A stretch of DNA of 64,000 nt from JBBQYA01 sp031412335 (GTDB taxonomy: Bacteria > Bacteroidota > Bacteroidia > Sphingobacteriales > Sphingobacteriaceae). Every line of letters starts with the position of its first letter. The stretch's first letter is position 1. Made by a program: the position numbers and the translations under genes. The DNA is taken from NCBI GenBank assembly GCA_031412335.1, contig JANOCT010000035.1, forward strand, positions 1 to 64,000, written 5' to 3'. The notes under the pieces were generated by a model. That model ran no database searches. It saw only the letters and a list, made by a program, of their open reading frames with translations, and was not told where the DNA came from. Shown piece after piece: positions 44,130-54,258 of the stretch.

Positions 44130-45440
44130 TTATTGAGAAGAATTATTAACATTTATTACAGAATCAAAAAAATCACATTGTTTTAACGTCATTTCTCTGG
44201 CAGTGTAAGGTTTATAAGCTTCCCAGTTTGTATCGGGAACAAAAGGTAGTTTAGTTAAAATACTAATCAGTCTATCATAAACCTTAGCGGTTAGTATTTC
44301 TAATTCTTCATTCTCTTCAAACGAAATTACACTTCCAGAATTAGTAGAATTAATTATTTCAACAACACTGCTATTTTTATGAAAAATCCCCAAAATTGGT
44401 TTTTTGGCCAATATATAGGGATAAATTTTTGATGCAGTATAGGCTTTATCAGTACTTCCGGGAACAAATAAAAAATCCGCCTTTTGCAAAAGTGCTAAGG
44501 TTTCAAAATATGGAAGTCGATCGCTTATTTCTGAAACGTGATTTTCAACACCAAAAGTTTCAGCTACTGGTTGTATTGTTTTTTTGCCAAAACCTTGTGC
44601 AGCATAACTAGTACCAATAAACCAACAATGGATTTTTTTAAATAAAAGCGGATTCGTTTCTAAACCATGAGCCAAAGCAGAAAAAAATATGCTTAATGCA
44701 AATTCCATGTCGTGGCCACCTCTACCTATGTAAACAACGTTTATTTGGTCAGGATTAAATTTAATCTGCTCAGAAACTATAATATGATTTTCTACAATTT
44801 TAAAATCTATTTCTGAACCTGCAAAAGGGATTACTTTAAATACATCTGAATTTAAGCCAGGATATCTCTGTTTAAAAACTTCGTTATAATCTTTTGATAC
44901 AGAGATAATTCCATCAACATTTGGGATTGTTATTTTTTCTAAATATTTATCTAAATTATAGGAAAACCAAAATTTAGGAGGTCTTTGGCTTACTGGCTTA
45001 TTCAAATAAAAATCATTCCTCCAAGGATCTTGAATATCAAGTATAAATGGAACTTTAAATTTTCGTTTCCAATATGGGCCTAATGCCATAACATGAAAGG
45101 CAGTTGTAGAAAAGTAAATCAAGTCGAAATGTCTGTTTTTCAACAATTCATTCCCTTTACTTTTGATTTGTAAAAACGAACGTATGGATAAACTTCCTAA
45201 TCCAAACTTGCGAGTTAATTTTATGCTAAATGCCTTTACCTTGTGAATAATAGTATTAGAGGGAATTGTTTCAAGTAATAAATTATCAATAGAATATGAT
45301 TCTATAAATTCCGGATCAACCGTGATAACTTCAGGCAACCAGCCAAACTCGTTGAAATAAGGGAGACTTTGCCTAACCCTATGCATATCTGCTGAATTTA
45401 CGGGTGGAAAATGAGGAGATATAATTAATACTCGCCTCAA
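44130..45440 (-). CDS. Glycosyltransferase family 4-like
   Basis: 436 residues with a TTG start; the conserved N-terminus RRVLIISPHFPPVNSADMHR begins immediately so no later start fits. FDLIYFSTTAFHVMALGPYW and PFILDIQDPWRNDFY are typical of polysaccharide-locus GT4 enzymes, and the donor domain has FLFVPGSTDKAYTASKIYPYI. GT-B fold, no membrane segments. Donor and acceptor unknown. Confidence 0.85.
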   Translation of the reverse strand: MRRVLIISPHFPPVNSADMHRVRQSLPYFNEFGWLPEVITVDPEFIESYSIDNLLLETIPSNTIIHKVKAFSIKLTRKFGLGSLSIRSFLQIKSKGNELLKNRHFDLIYFSTTAFHVMALGPYWKRKFKVPFILDIQDPWRNDFYLNKPVSQRPPKFWFSYNLDKYLEKITIPNVDGIISVSKDYNEVFKQRYPGLNSDVFKVIPFAGSEIDFKIVENHIIVSEQIKFNPDQINVVYIGRGGHDMEFALSIFFSALAHGLETNPLLFKKIHCWFIGTSYAAQGFGKKTIQPVAETFGVENHVSEISDRLPYFETLALLQKADFLFVPGSTDKAYTASKIYPYILAKKPILGIFHKNSSVVEIINSTNSGSVISFEENEELEILTAKVYDRLISILTKLPFVPDTNWEAYKPYTAREMTLKQCDFFDSVINVNNSSQ

Positions 45441-45441
45441 C

Positions 45442-46701
45442 TTATTTAGTATGCAAAAATTGGCTAACTAATAAAACTATTTTATCTTTTTGACTATCCC
45501 AACTTAATTCTTCTGGAAAATTAAAAATCTTACTTTTATTTAATTGAGCTTTTATTGCTAATCGAATAATATTAGCTAAAGATTCTATATTTTCATTCTG
45601 ATATAAGAAAACTTGAGCTGGAACTATATCAGCTATCTCTTTTTGCCCTTCAGTATCGGACGCAATAACCGTTAAACCTTCTAATAAATATTGCAATATC
45701 TTATTAGATACCGTTAAATCTTTATTTTTCGGATTGTTTGGTTCTAATGCAAGGCCAATATCATGCTGTCGAATATAAAAAGGCAACTCAGTGTTTTGTA
45801 CTAACTCATGAAAAAATAAATCATGTTTAGTTTTAACTATAATTAATTGTAGTTGATTTTTATATTGAGTGTTACAGTTTCCTCTTAAGTGAATTTCAAT
45901 TGGAGTATCAATAAATGTGACTGCTTGTAAAAAAGTTTCTAATCCTCTACCGGGTCCAATAGTTTGAGAAAACCAAATAAAAGATGGTTTTCTTAAATCT
46001 AAACGATCGTTTTTAATATTGTTAGTTGGATTATCTAATGTGAAAGGAAAACTATTATATATATATTCTGGAGGGCTTGAATGATAATCCTCACCCATTT
46101 TTATTGCCATGCTTTTAGAAGTTGTAGTACAATAAACTCCATTGTTCACGGCAAATTTTTCGGTTTCTCTAAGTAAATTTAAGGGTCTGTTTTTTCGTGA
46201 TTCTGGCAATAGATCTTCGCTATACCAGTCTTCTAAATCAAATGCAACATTAAAGCCTGATTTTGCTAATTGAACTCCAACAATAGAGGCCATTTCTTGA
46301 TGACAGATATATAAATCAGCATTCAATTCTTTACAATAAGAGTTTAGTTTACTAAATCCATAGCCTAAAGAATGTCCAGATTGATAACTAAAAGTTCCAA
46401 GAGCAACTAGTGCTAATTTTCTAATTATTCTAAATTTAAATTTTCTCGATTTATCAGCAGAGTTACTTACATCTGAATAATAGTACAATTTAACATTTGT
46501 ATTGCTAATCAAAATGTTGTCTTCAATACTAAGAGAATCATCCGTTTTGGTACTTAAAACTGTAATATCGAATCCCTTATTACTTAAAGCAATTGCTTCC
46601 TTTAGCACTCTAGGATTTCTAGAAAGGTGACTTTGAGTTAAAATTGCAATTTTAAAAGGATTGTTAGGAAGCATTTTTAAGTACTTCTGTATAAACTTCA
46701 T
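45442..46701 (-). CDS. Glycosyltransferase, GT-B fold
   Basis: 419 residues from ATG 46701 (ATG 46674 is an alternative that begins nearer the conserved fold). KIAILTQSHLSRNPRVLKEA opens the N-terminal domain; VAFDLEDWYSED lies in the inter-domain region; the donor domain has FIWFSQTIGPGRGLE and LEGLTVIASDTEGQKE. The classical EX7E glutamates are less clear than in the other GT4 genes. It overlaps the end of the upstream GT4 gene by 38 bases and lies one base before the next. Confidence 0.82.
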   Translation of the reverse strand: MKFIQKYLKMLPNNPFKIAILTQSHLSRNPRVLKEAIALSNKGFDITVLSTKTDDSLSIEDNILISNTNVKLYYYSDVSNSADKSRKFKFRIIRKLALVALGTFSYQSGHSLGYGFSKLNSYCKELNADLYICHQEMASIVGVQLAKSGFNVAFDLEDWYSEDLLPESRKNRPLNLLRETEKFAVNNGVYCTTTSKSMAIKMGEDYHSSPPEYIYNSFPFTLDNPTNNIKNDRLDLRKPSFIWFSQTIGPGRGLETFLQAVTFIDTPIEIHLRGNCNTQYKNQLQLIIVKTKHDLFFHELVQNTELPFYIRQHDIGLALEPNNPKNKDLTVSNKILQYLLEGLTVIASDTEGQKEIADIVPAQVFLYQNENIESLANIIRLAIKAQLNKSKIFNFPEELSWDSQKDKIVLLVSQFLHTK

Positions 46702-47974
46702 TTGTTTCGATAACTACCTTATCAAATGATTTTTGTTGAACTATAGAATTTTTTAACTTATTCAATATCGAAGGATCATCAATTATTTTTACTATTAATT
46801 CCTTTAAATTGTCAAAATCTTTAGGGTCGAATAATAATCCATCAATTTCATTCCTTACCAACTCCTTAATCCCAAAATGATTAGACCCGATAACAGGAAT
46901 CTCTGCAGAAAATGCCTGTGGGATTACTAATGGTGACATCTCGGCGCAAATTGAAGGAATAATTAACGCATCAAATTCTGAAAGTTTTTCTACAATTTGA
47001 TCATATTCTAAAATTCCAGACCAATAAATATTTTGAAATTTATCAGTCTGAGAACGAAGTTTAACTTCGAAATCTTCATTGCTTGGTGGAGAAAAAATAG
47101 TTAATGTGCACTTTTCATTAGCAAGACTTATAAAAGTTTGAATGAGTTTGTCTATTCCTTTTATTTTATTAATCCGGCCAACGTAAACAAAATTGATAAA
47201 TTCATTGCTTTGAATATGTTTACTTGTTTTACTTTCTCCGGTTAACCCTTGACTTATATATTTAATCTTATTTAATGGATAATTATTTATTTCTAATATC
47301 TTTTTATACCATTCTGTGATAACAATAATTTTTGAACTATAAGTGAAAATTAGCTTGTTTCTTTCTTGTTGCCAATGGGTAAATTTAGGTTGATTTAACA
47401 CCGTTCTTAATTTGCCAGTAAATGATTTGCCGGTAAGTAGCAATCCAACTCCACCCGCTATTTCTGCTAATGGTGAGTTTATTCCTTTGTTAGATAAAAA
47501 ACAAATCGAACATTTAAGTTCATTCATTTTTCCATCGCAAATATCTTTATTTTTATAGTAAAGATTTCCTGTTCTGCAAGTAAAAAGTGCAATATGAATG
47601 GTGTAAACAATTTTTATTTTCAATTGGAATGCAGTTTCAAAATGAAAAATCCCAATACCATTTGAATTGCTAATTTCATGAAAATGAATTATATCTGGAT
47701 TCTCATCAACTAAAATTTTTCTAAAATTAGAAATGCCATCGGGCGCTTTGATTCCATTTTTTACCTCCTCGGTGGGTACTGGCATCTCTTCATATCCAAC
47801 TACTTGAATGCCTTGATAAGAATAAATCTTAGGAATATGAATTTGATAATAAGGAACAATAATTTTTACATTATTACCTGCTTTTGATTGAGCTAAAGCT
47901 AAAGAATGAACATATACTTCTGTGCCGCCTAAATGATAAGGTAAATAATAACCGATACAATGAACAATTTTCAA
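46664..47974 (-). CDS. Glycosyltransferase family 4
   Basis: 436 residues. The TTG start shares a TTGA overlap with the TGA stop of the upstream methyltransferase gene. VHCIGYYLPYHLGGTEVYVH is a clear GT4 acceptor loop. A cysteine cluster (CRTGNLYYKNKDICDGKMNE ... CSICF) at about 135-165 resembles the zinc-knuckle-like insertion of some GT4 enzymes. The donor domain has FVYVGRINKIKGIDKLI and IPSICAEMSPLVIPQAF. Confidence 0.9.
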   Translation of the reverse strand: MKIVHCIGYYLPYHLGGTEVYVHSLALAQSKAGNNVKIIVPYYQIHIPKIYSYQGIQVVGYEEMPVPTEEVKNGIKAPDGISNFRKILVDENPDIIHFHEISNSNGIGIFHFETAFQLKIKIVYTIHIALFTCRTGNLYYKNKDICDGKMNELKCSICFLSNKGINSPLAEIAGGVGLLLTGKSFTGKLRTVLNQPKFTHWQQERNKLIFTYSSKIIVITEWYKKILEINNYPLNKIKYISQGLTGESKTSKHIQSNEFINFVYVGRINKIKGIDKLIQTFISLANEKCTLTIFSPPSNEDFEVKLRSQTDKFQNIYWSGILEYDQIVEKLSEFDALIIPSICAEMSPLVIPQAFSAEIPVIGSNHFGIKELVRNEIDGLLFDPKDFDNLKELIVKIIDDPSILNKLKNSIVQQKSFDKVVIETNEVYTEVLKNAS

Positions 47975-48732
47975 GGTTTCTTTCTTGCAATTATTCCTAA
48001 ATAACCAGAATACAATCTGTTGTCACTTTTAATAATTTTTGCCATTCTTATAATTATTCTTTCAATAAACCACAATCCTGTTTTTTGAATAAAATTTCTT
48101 TTATGAGACTTTTCAACCCAAAACTTCAAACCTCCAAATGGCCCTGAAAACAAGATTTCATAGTTATTTGCAATTAATATCTTTTTCCATAAATCCGTAT
48201 CCATTGACGGAATGTGATGTTGCTTTAAGTTCTCTTGATCAAATAGTTTATGAAGTATTTGTTGAAATGCCCCTTTAAAATTTGGAGTAGTTATCATTAA
48301 CATTCCATTATGAGTATTTAAATCACAATGCATTTGAATTACTTCATCATAATTTTTAAAATGCTCGATAAAACCAAAGGAACAAACTAAATTATATTTT
48401 TTTTCAAATGTAAAATTGAAAAAGTCTTCAGCAAAAAATTCACCTACTTTTAGCTTTTCCTCTTTCAGCCAAAGTGGAACATCTAATTTATTTCTAGGAT
48501 TATAATCAATTCCGTTTAATTCATATCCTAAATCTCCAAAAGTCGCAAGAAAAGGACCCGGAAAACTTCCGATTTCTAAACAAGTTCCCGTATTATTTTT
48601 GGGGATGTATTTTTTAATTAATTCAACTACTTCAATATGAGCATTATGCCGCCCCATTGTGTAATTAACTGAAGTCTCTATCCAATATTTCTTTTCAGTT
48701 AGTTTAATTGCTTTAGAATCTTTTGTTACCAT
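47971..48732 (-). CDS. SAM-dependent methyltransferase
   Basis: 253 residues. Motif I TCLEIGSFPGPFLATFG (about 54-70), LNGIDYNPRNKLD, and CSFGFIEHFKNYDEV identify a class I methyltransferase; HIPSMDTDLWKKIL and GPFGGLKFWVEKS are typical of polysaccharide-locus members. Its stop overlaps the TTG start of the next gene (TTGA). The first six bases overlap the preceding GT2 gene. Confidence 0.85.
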   Translation of the reverse strand: MVTKDSKAIKLTEKKYWIETSVNYTMGRHNAHIEVVELIKKYIPKNNTGTCLEIGSFPGPFLATFGDLGYELNGIDYNPRNKLDVPLWLKEEKLKVGEFFAEDFFNFTFEKKYNLVCSFGFIEHFKNYDEVIQMHCDLNTHNGMLMITTPNFKGAFQQILHKLFDQENLKQHHIPSMDTDLWKKILIANNYEILFSGPFGGLKFWVEKSHKRNFIQKTGLWFIERIIIRMAKIIKSDNRLYSGYLGIIARKKP

Positions 48733-49568
48733 TTCATTTTCCTTAGCACTTTAAACGTGGCACCAACCTGTCCATTTTTTAGCATTATTCCTACTAATAA
48801 GTTCCTTTGATTCTTTTTGATTTTTATTAATAGCAATTTAACCTCATCTTCTGATAAAGGACAGAATTCACTTATTAGTGCTTCTTTATTTACATTATAA
48901 TTACCAATTCTATAATCTATTCCATCATTACCCTTTGCAAATTCTTGATTTGGGTGAATGCGCCACCAAAATAAGCCTGGTTGCATCATAATCATACCAT
49001 ACTTAGCTGAAAACCGTAAGTATATTTCCAAATCTCCAACATATCTTTGATTACTAAATCCACTTTCTTTTTTAAAAATTTCTGTATTGAAAATGGCAGC
49101 AGAAGGGCCACACCTGAATATTTTGTCATGGTTGAAATGTTTTTTATAAGCACTGTGGCTTGAAACAAAAACAGGATAAGGTTGATCAATTTGTCGCTCA
49201 GGATATTCAAGACCGTATGCAGCTTCTGGAAATTTTTCCATATTTAAAACCATTGCTTCGATGCCTGTAGGATAAATAATATCGTCAGAATCTAAATATT
49301 TTAAATATTTACCTTTTGCATATTCTGCTGCTTTATTCCTATTTGGATAATCACCAAGGTTTATTTCATTCTGATAAACAGTAATTCTTTTATCTTTTTC
49401 AGCAAATTGTTTAGCTATTTCTAAAGTTTTATCTGTAGACCTATCATCAACAATAATCAATTCAAAATTTTTGTAAGTAGATGATAATACACTTTCAATA
49501 CTTTCAACTATATATTTTTCACGATTATACGCAGTCATTAATATACTAACAAGAGGCATATTCTGCAT
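48726..49568 (-). CDS. Glycosyltransferase family 2 (tandem paralogue A)
   Basis: 280 residues from ATG 49568 (a TTG two codons before overlaps the upstream TGA stop). VSILMTAYNREKYIVESIES, IIVDDRSTDKT and KYLDSDDIIYP carry the GT2 nucleotide and DXD sites; FWWRIHPNQEF near the end is shared with the next gene upstream. Both genes have YQNEIxLGxxxNRN and KGKYLKYxDSDD, so they are diverged tandem copies. Each probably adds a different residue. Confidence 0.9.
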   Translation of the reverse strand: MQNMPLVSILMTAYNREKYIVESIESVLSSTYKNFELIIVDDRSTDKTLEIAKQFAEKDKRITVYQNEINLGDYPNRNKAAEYAKGKYLKYLDSDDIIYPTGIEAMVLNMEKFPEAAYGLEYPERQIDQPYPVFVSSHSAYKKHFNHDKIFRCGPSAAIFNTEIFKKESGFSNQRYVGDLEIYLRFSAKYGMIMMQPGLFWWRIHPNQEFAKGNDGIDYRIGNYNVNKEALISEFCPLSEDEVKLLLIKIKKNQRNLLVGIMLKNGQVGATFKVLRKMKW

Positions 49569-49570
49569 AA

Positions 49571-50515
49571 TCAAGGTAAGAAGTATTTTTTCATTGATTC
49601 ATAACTTTTAAATCCAATTAATAATTGTTTTACTGTTAAGTTAGAGTCCAAAAAAGTTTGAATTGCTAGACTAAATTTTGCTCTTCTGAAAAATAGTGAT
49701 AATATATCTCGCGCATGTTTCCAATTCAGCCTACTATTGATTTTTATCCAATCAGAATCTTTGAGCAAATTTTTGTGCAATGTTAATTGCTCAATATAAA
49801 TTGGATAGGTCATTTGCAAATACTTCCCGCTTTGCATACCTATATTAAATTCTTGCTTTTTGTGCCTTCTCCAAACAACTAGATTTTTATGAATTGTAAG
49901 TACAGGATAATTGCCAGCTATTCGAAGCCAAAGCTCTGAGTCTGCTACAAATCTTTTATTAGCAAAACCACCTAATGTATTAAATACATCCTTTCTAATT
50001 ATTGTAGAAGATGGACCAATACTTAGTGTTTCTTCACCAAAAAAATGCCTTGCATATGCTTCTGAAGGCATGAATAATTCTACTTTATTGTCAGTTTTTT
50101 TTGTAAGTATTACTCCTAAACCTGCATCAGGGTGTGCCTCCATACAATTGTATAATTGCTCAATTGTGTTTGGAAATATTAGATCATCAGAATCTACATA
50201 TTTCAAGTATTTTCCTTTAGAATAATTTGCTCCTACATTTCTATTTCTAAATTCTCCTAAATGAATTTCATTCTGATAAAGTTGAATGATTGGGTGTTCT
50301 AAGGCTTTTCTGTGTAGAAATTCATAGGTTCCATCGTTAGAATTATCATCTACAATTATAAATTCAAACGAAGTAAAAGTAGAAGCTAAAATACTATCAA
50401 TCGCTTCCTCTAAAAATTCGATTCGATTATAGGTTGTTAGAATTACACTAACTTCAATATTTGATATAATACTTCTATTACTCAATTTTTTTAAGCTTTC
50501 TGACACTTCTAACAA
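49571..50515 (-). CDS. Glycosyltransferase family 2 (tandem paralogue B)
   Basis: 314 residues with a TTG start inside the end of the upstream GT4 gene (38-base overlap); there is no in-frame ATG before the conserved fold. VSVILTTYNRIEFLEEAID, IIVDDNSNDGTYEF and YVDSDDLIFP give the GT2 active site; VADSELWLRIAGNYP is the catalytic region. Closely related to the gene that follows it. Confidence 0.9.
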   Translation of the reverse strand: MLEVSESLKKLSNRSIISNIEVSVILTTYNRIEFLEEAIDSILASTFTSFEFIIVDDNSNDGTYEFLHRKALEHPIIQLYQNEIHLGEFRNRNVGANYSKGKYLKYVDSDDLIFPNTIEQLYNCMEAHPDAGLGVILTKKTDNKVELFMPSEAYARHFFGEETLSIGPSSTIIRKDVFNTLGGFANKRFVADSELWLRIAGNYPVLTIHKNLVVWRRHKKQEFNIGMQSGKYLQMTYPIYIEQLTLHKNLLKDSDWIKINSRLNWKHARDILSLFFRRAKFSLAIQTFLDSNLTVKQLLIGFKSYESMKKYFLP

Positions 50516-51629
50516 TAAAATTCGGAATAAATGATTTATCTAATCTACTGCCAGCAATGTGATATTTTGATTTTAAAGTTTGAGCTACTTTTGAACTTTT
50601 TATTCCGATTTCAAAACTTAATTTTTGCTCATCTATTGTGAATTTATTATAAATGCTTTCATAAACATTCTCCTTTATTTTGACCAAATCACTTTTATTA
50701 TTTATAAAATAAATCAATCGATTTGCATACCCATTTATATCATCTAAATTGAATAAATATCCATTAAACCCTTCGATTATAATTTCCGGAATACCACTTT
50801 CCAAATTTGTAATAAGCGGAATTAAATTACATTTCATTGCTTCCAACAATGAAACCGGAAAGCCTTCTGCTCGAGATGGCAAAATAAATATATCTCCAGA
50901 TTTTAATACTTCAATAACTTCATTATTAACTAGTTTCCCCATAAATTCAAAATTATCAGGAAATTCATTTTGTTTGATTAATTCTTGATCTCCACAAATA
51001 AGCCATTGAACTTTTCGGTCGTATTCACCTAATGCGCGATTAATAAATGGCAAATCAAGAAATCCCTTTTCTTTGGTAAGTCTTCCTACAAATACAATTT
51101 TAAGTATATCCGACGCTTGCTGTATTGGTTTACTAATTTCAACTTCAACACCAATGGTTAGTTTATGAACGTTGTTCTTATTCTCCGGCAATAGGGCTCT
51201 TAATTTTTGAGTGATAAACTCACTTACCCCAAAATAAATATCAATGCTTTTTTCATAGTTTTTTGCCAGATTATAATAATATTCATAGTTGCCATGAGCT
51301 ATATATACTAAAATATTTTTTAAACCCGTTCTCGAAGCCATTTCAAGTGGCAACCAATCATTGGCAACAATAGAAAATTGAGTATTTGGTATTAATGAAC
51401 TTAATCTTTTGCAAACAGCATCAAGATTTTCAAGGGTATTATAGTTAAATAAAATCGTCGAAACATTCTTAAAATATTCAGCATCATGGGTGTCGGTAAG
51501 AATTGTTCTCTGATCTCTGCATAAAATAATTATATCTTTTTCAGAACATAAATTAGCTACAACTCTACTGATTCCTCCTGCGATATCAGGAAGAATAAAG
51601 ACATTACTAATTGTCTTTGTATTCTTCAC
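50478..51629 (-). CDS. Glycosyltransferase family 4
   Basis: 383 residues with a GTG start. The N-terminus VFILPDIAGGISRVVANLC is a shortened GT4 acceptor loop, AHGNYEYYY marks the inter-domain face, and the donor domain has IVFVGRLTKEKGFLDLPF and the EX7E motif PSRAEGFPVSLLEAMKCN. Soluble. It overlaps the next gene by 38 bases. Confidence 0.9.
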   Translation of the reverse strand: MKNTKTISNVFILPDIAGGISRVVANLCSEKDIIILCRDQRTILTDTHDAEYFKNVSTILFNYNTLENLDAVCKRLSSLIPNTQFSIVANDWLPLEMASRTGLKNILVYIAHGNYEYYYNLAKNYEKSIDIYFGVSEFITQKLRALLPENKNNVHKLTIGVEVEISKPIQQASDILKIVFVGRLTKEKGFLDLPFINRALGEYDRKVQWLICGDQELIKQNEFPDNFEFMGKLVNNEVIEVLKSGDIFILPSRAEGFPVSLLEAMKCNLIPLITNLESGIPEIIIEGFNGYLFNLDDINGYANRLIYFINNKSDLVKIKENVYESIYNKFTIDEQKLSFEIGIKSSKVAQTLKSKYHIAGSRLDKSFIPNFIVRSVRKLKKIE

Positions 51630-51632
51630 AAT

Positions 51633-52604
51633 TTAATTAAGAATTACCTTAATAATGGATTTAAAATAAAGAATCTCAAAAAGTTGATTCTTAGAAAATA
51701 AAATAGTTATGCGTTCTCTAAGTGATAATTTCAACAAATTGATCACAGTTTTATGCTTAATAAATGAACGTAATCCAATTTTTGAAAAAATATTATTTTT
51801 CTTATTGCTTTCCCAAACCTCTACTAACGCTTTCAATATTTCTTTTGGACTCATTTTGTCTGACTCATAAATCGCTTTGAAGCAAGAATATAGTTTAGAT
51901 TTATCTGGGCAAATTAATTGTTCAACAAGATTTAATCTAATTTTATAAATTAATTGCACCTCTTTACTTTTATTTACCTGACTAATTTGCTCTGAATGAA
52001 TTCTATAACTGAGTAAAACTTCATTTATATTAGCATACTCATATTTATTTGCTAAACGAACCCAAAGATCATAATCTTCAACAGGTACCATTTCTTGTTT
52101 ATATGGTTCGTATTGATCTGTGAAAATTTCTTTTCTTGCTAAAATAGTTGGGTGTGCAAATGGAACAGATTTAAGTAAAATATCTTTACATGCAGAATTA
52201 CTGATTGGATATTTCCATATTTCAGATTTTTCTCCAATCAATTGTACATTGCATCCACATATATCAATTTTTTTATTCTCAGCTAAAAAATTTAATTGTT
52301 TTTGCAATTTATCTTTATACATTATGTCATCAGCGTGCATAATTGCAATAAAATCACCTTTAGAAATAGAGATTCCTTTGTTAAGTTGATTTGCTTGGCC
52401 TAAATTATTTTCAGATAAATAAATTTTTACTCTTTCATCTTCAATTGAATTTAAAATTTTAATGGAATCGTCGGTAGAACCATCCTCCATAATTAATAAT
52501 TCGAAATTTTTATGTGACTGATTTAAAATACTCTCAATTGCTTCTTGTAAATATTTTTCAGAATTATAAACTGGAAGTATGATAGATATTAAATGATTCA
52601 CCAC
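51633..52604 (-). CDS. Glycosyltransferase family 2
   Basis: 323 residues with a GTG start (a second GTG follows at once). ISIILPVYNSEKYLQEAIES, LIMEDGSTDDS and MHADDIMYKDK give the GT2 nucleotide and metal-binding sites; EDYDLWVRLANKY is the catalytic region. The C-terminal hundred residues are helical and basic, perhaps for membrane contact. It begins directly against the stop of the fucosyltransferase gene. Confidence 0.9.
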   Translation of the reverse strand: MVNHLISIILPVYNSEKYLQEAIESILNQSHKNFELLIMEDGSTDDSIKILNSIEDERVKIYLSENNLGQANQLNKGISISKGDFIAIMHADDIMYKDKLQKQLNFLAENKKIDICGCNVQLIGEKSEIWKYPISNSACKDILLKSVPFAHPTILARKEIFTDQYEPYKQEMVPVEDYDLWVRLANKYEYANINEVLLSYRIHSEQISQVNKSKEVQLIYKIRLNLVEQLICPDKSKLYSCFKAIYESDKMSPKEILKALVEVWESNKKNNIFSKIGLRSFIKHKTVINLLKLSLRERITILFSKNQLFEILYFKSIIKVILN

Positions 52605-53477
52605 TTAAATCTTAATCCAATTTAAAGGAATAATTGTGCTTGTATCTATCTCAGGTTTTTTAAACCATTTTTCAGGTGCAATTACTATTTTTGATTCAGA
52701 TGGATTTAACCAAGCTCCCCACCAACTGAAACTACTGTTTGCAATTATATGATGCTTGCAGTGACCCATTAAGCGCATATCCTCTGCTGCTACACCATTT
52801 GAATTTATATTAATGAATGTGTATTCAAAAGTTGGCTTTAAATTAATTTTAACCCATTCGGGCTCATCTGAAAAAATAATAAAATGTGCAGTAGGTAATT
52901 TCTGAGCAATAAATTCCATTGCTCTATAATAATAATTTAAATCACAAACCCCATGAAAACTGTTTGTTATTGGGTTTGAAATATAATCACCCCTTCTAAT
53001 ATGTATACTAACAGCAAGTTTCGATGAAATAAATTTTACAGCTTCTGCATTATCTCCATTTAAAGGATTTTGCAATTGGAACTCTTTACGAATTTTATTT
53101 TTTATATCAATGAAATATAATTCACTTTGCCAATAACCATTTAGATAGGAATTGCTTGAGTATTTAAGGTAATCAATATCAAACTTGAATGACTTCTCGT
53201 TAACTACAACCGGAAGATTAAATACTTTTGCAACTTTATTTGCAATTGGTTTTCTTATTTTAAACTTTTCAATTTCTTTTTGAGTAGCAATTTCTCCTTT
53301 TGTGAAAAATTTATCCAGTTCAAATGACCGTTTTGTATTTAAACTTAAATTATCTGTCGTTTGATATTCACTTAAATCAAACTTGAATGGTACTTTATGA
53401 AATATAGAAAGCCTGCGAGCAATTGCATATTGAAACATTTGATTTCCAAGACCACCTTGTAATTTTACAATAATCAC
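52605..53477 (-). CDS. Alpha-1,2-fucosyltransferase-like, GT11
   Basis: 290 residues with a GTG start. GGLGNQMFQYAIAR (8-21) and HIRRGDY (159-165) are the GDP-fucose-binding signatures of GT11, and IANSSFSWWGAWLN is the third conserved block. The length is normal for bacterial members. It should add fucose (or a related 6-deoxyhexose) from the GDP-sugar in alpha-1,2 linkage. GDP-fucose synthesis genes are not in the window. Confidence 0.93.
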   Translation of the reverse strand: MIIVKLQGGLGNQMFQYAIARRLSIFHKVPFKFDLSEYQTTDNLSLNTKRSFELDKFFTKGEIATQKEIEKFKIRKPIANKVAKVFNLPVVVNEKSFKFDIDYLKYSSNSYLNGYWQSELYFIDIKNKIRKEFQLQNPLNGDNAEAVKFISSKLAVSIHIRRGDYISNPITNSFHGVCDLNYYYRAMEFIAQKLPTAHFIIFSDEPEWVKINLKPTFEYTFININSNGVAAEDMRLMGHCKHHIIANSSFSWWGAWLNPSESKIVIAPEKWFKKPEIDTSTIIPLNWIKI

Positions 53478-53483
53478 TAAAAA

Positions 53484-54221
53484 TTATTTTTTAATAAACC
53501 AGAAGCACCCACATCCATAGTCTTCTTCATTGGCATCATTCAGATTCGCATTTGAGAAAAAATCATTTTTATCATTCACAAAGGCAAAGTTTTCTAATTT
53601 AAATCCTTCCATTTCATCGATTATCATTTTTGGACTATAAATTCTATGTGCGTTAAATACAATCCTTGGTTTTCCAATCGGTACAACAATTAATAAATTT
53701 CCACCAATTTTGACTACTCTTTTTAATTCATTTATTGCCTTTATATCGCCATTAACGTCTAATGGATCGCCATATCTGCCTAAGCCAATATGTTCAATGG
53801 TATGCATACAAGATAAAGAATTGATAGATTCTGTTTCAAAATGTAGGTTTGTTAAATCAGCACGTTCACAAGTTAATTGATCTAGCGTTAGCAATGCAGG
53901 ACGATAATCGTAAAAGCGAACAGGTATAAATGCTGAAAGCTGAGAACAAAAATGTAAGGTTGAAGAAATATCAATATGAAATTCCGGATTGATTTTTTTT
54001 ACAATTCTAGCAGCCCAAGCTGGATGATAAATATAATGAGCGTCGAAATTTGTTGTTAAAGTTCGTTCGTCATAGAATTTTGCATCAGATATGTTTATTG
54101 AAAATTCACGTTGGTTATTATTTTTAAAAGTAGTTAGCTGATCCATAAAATCGGCTTTCTCCAATTTACGGTTTTTTTTCCACTGAAAATGTGCTAAAAT
54201 TCTATCTATAAAAATTTTCAT
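53484..54221 (-). CDS. DUF268 methyltransferase-like protein
   Basis: 245 residues. HIDISSTLHFCSQLSAFIPV, YDYRPALLTLDQLTCERADL and SLSCMHTIEHIGLGRYGDPL, then YGCGCFWFIKK at the end, match the DUF268 family found in glycan loci. The canonical GxGxG SAM loop is replaced by DISST, as usual for this family. Probably a sugar methyltransferase or a related SAM enzyme. It lies 6 bases before the fucosyltransferase gene. Confidence 0.85.
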   Translation of the reverse strand: MKIFIDRILAHFQWKKNRKLEKADFMDQLTTFKNNNQREFSINISDAKFYDERTLTTNFDAHYIYHPAWAARIVKKINPEFHIDISSTLHFCSQLSAFIPVRFYDYRPALLTLDQLTCERADLTNLHFETESINSLSCMHTIEHIGLGRYGDPLDVNGDIKAINELKRVVKIGGNLLIVVPIGKPRIVFNAHRIYSPKMIIDEMEGFKLENFAFVNDKNDFFSNANLNDANEEDYGCGCFWFIKK

Positions 54222-54258
54222 TATTCTTTGTATCCTTCTAACTACGTTTAATTAGTTT

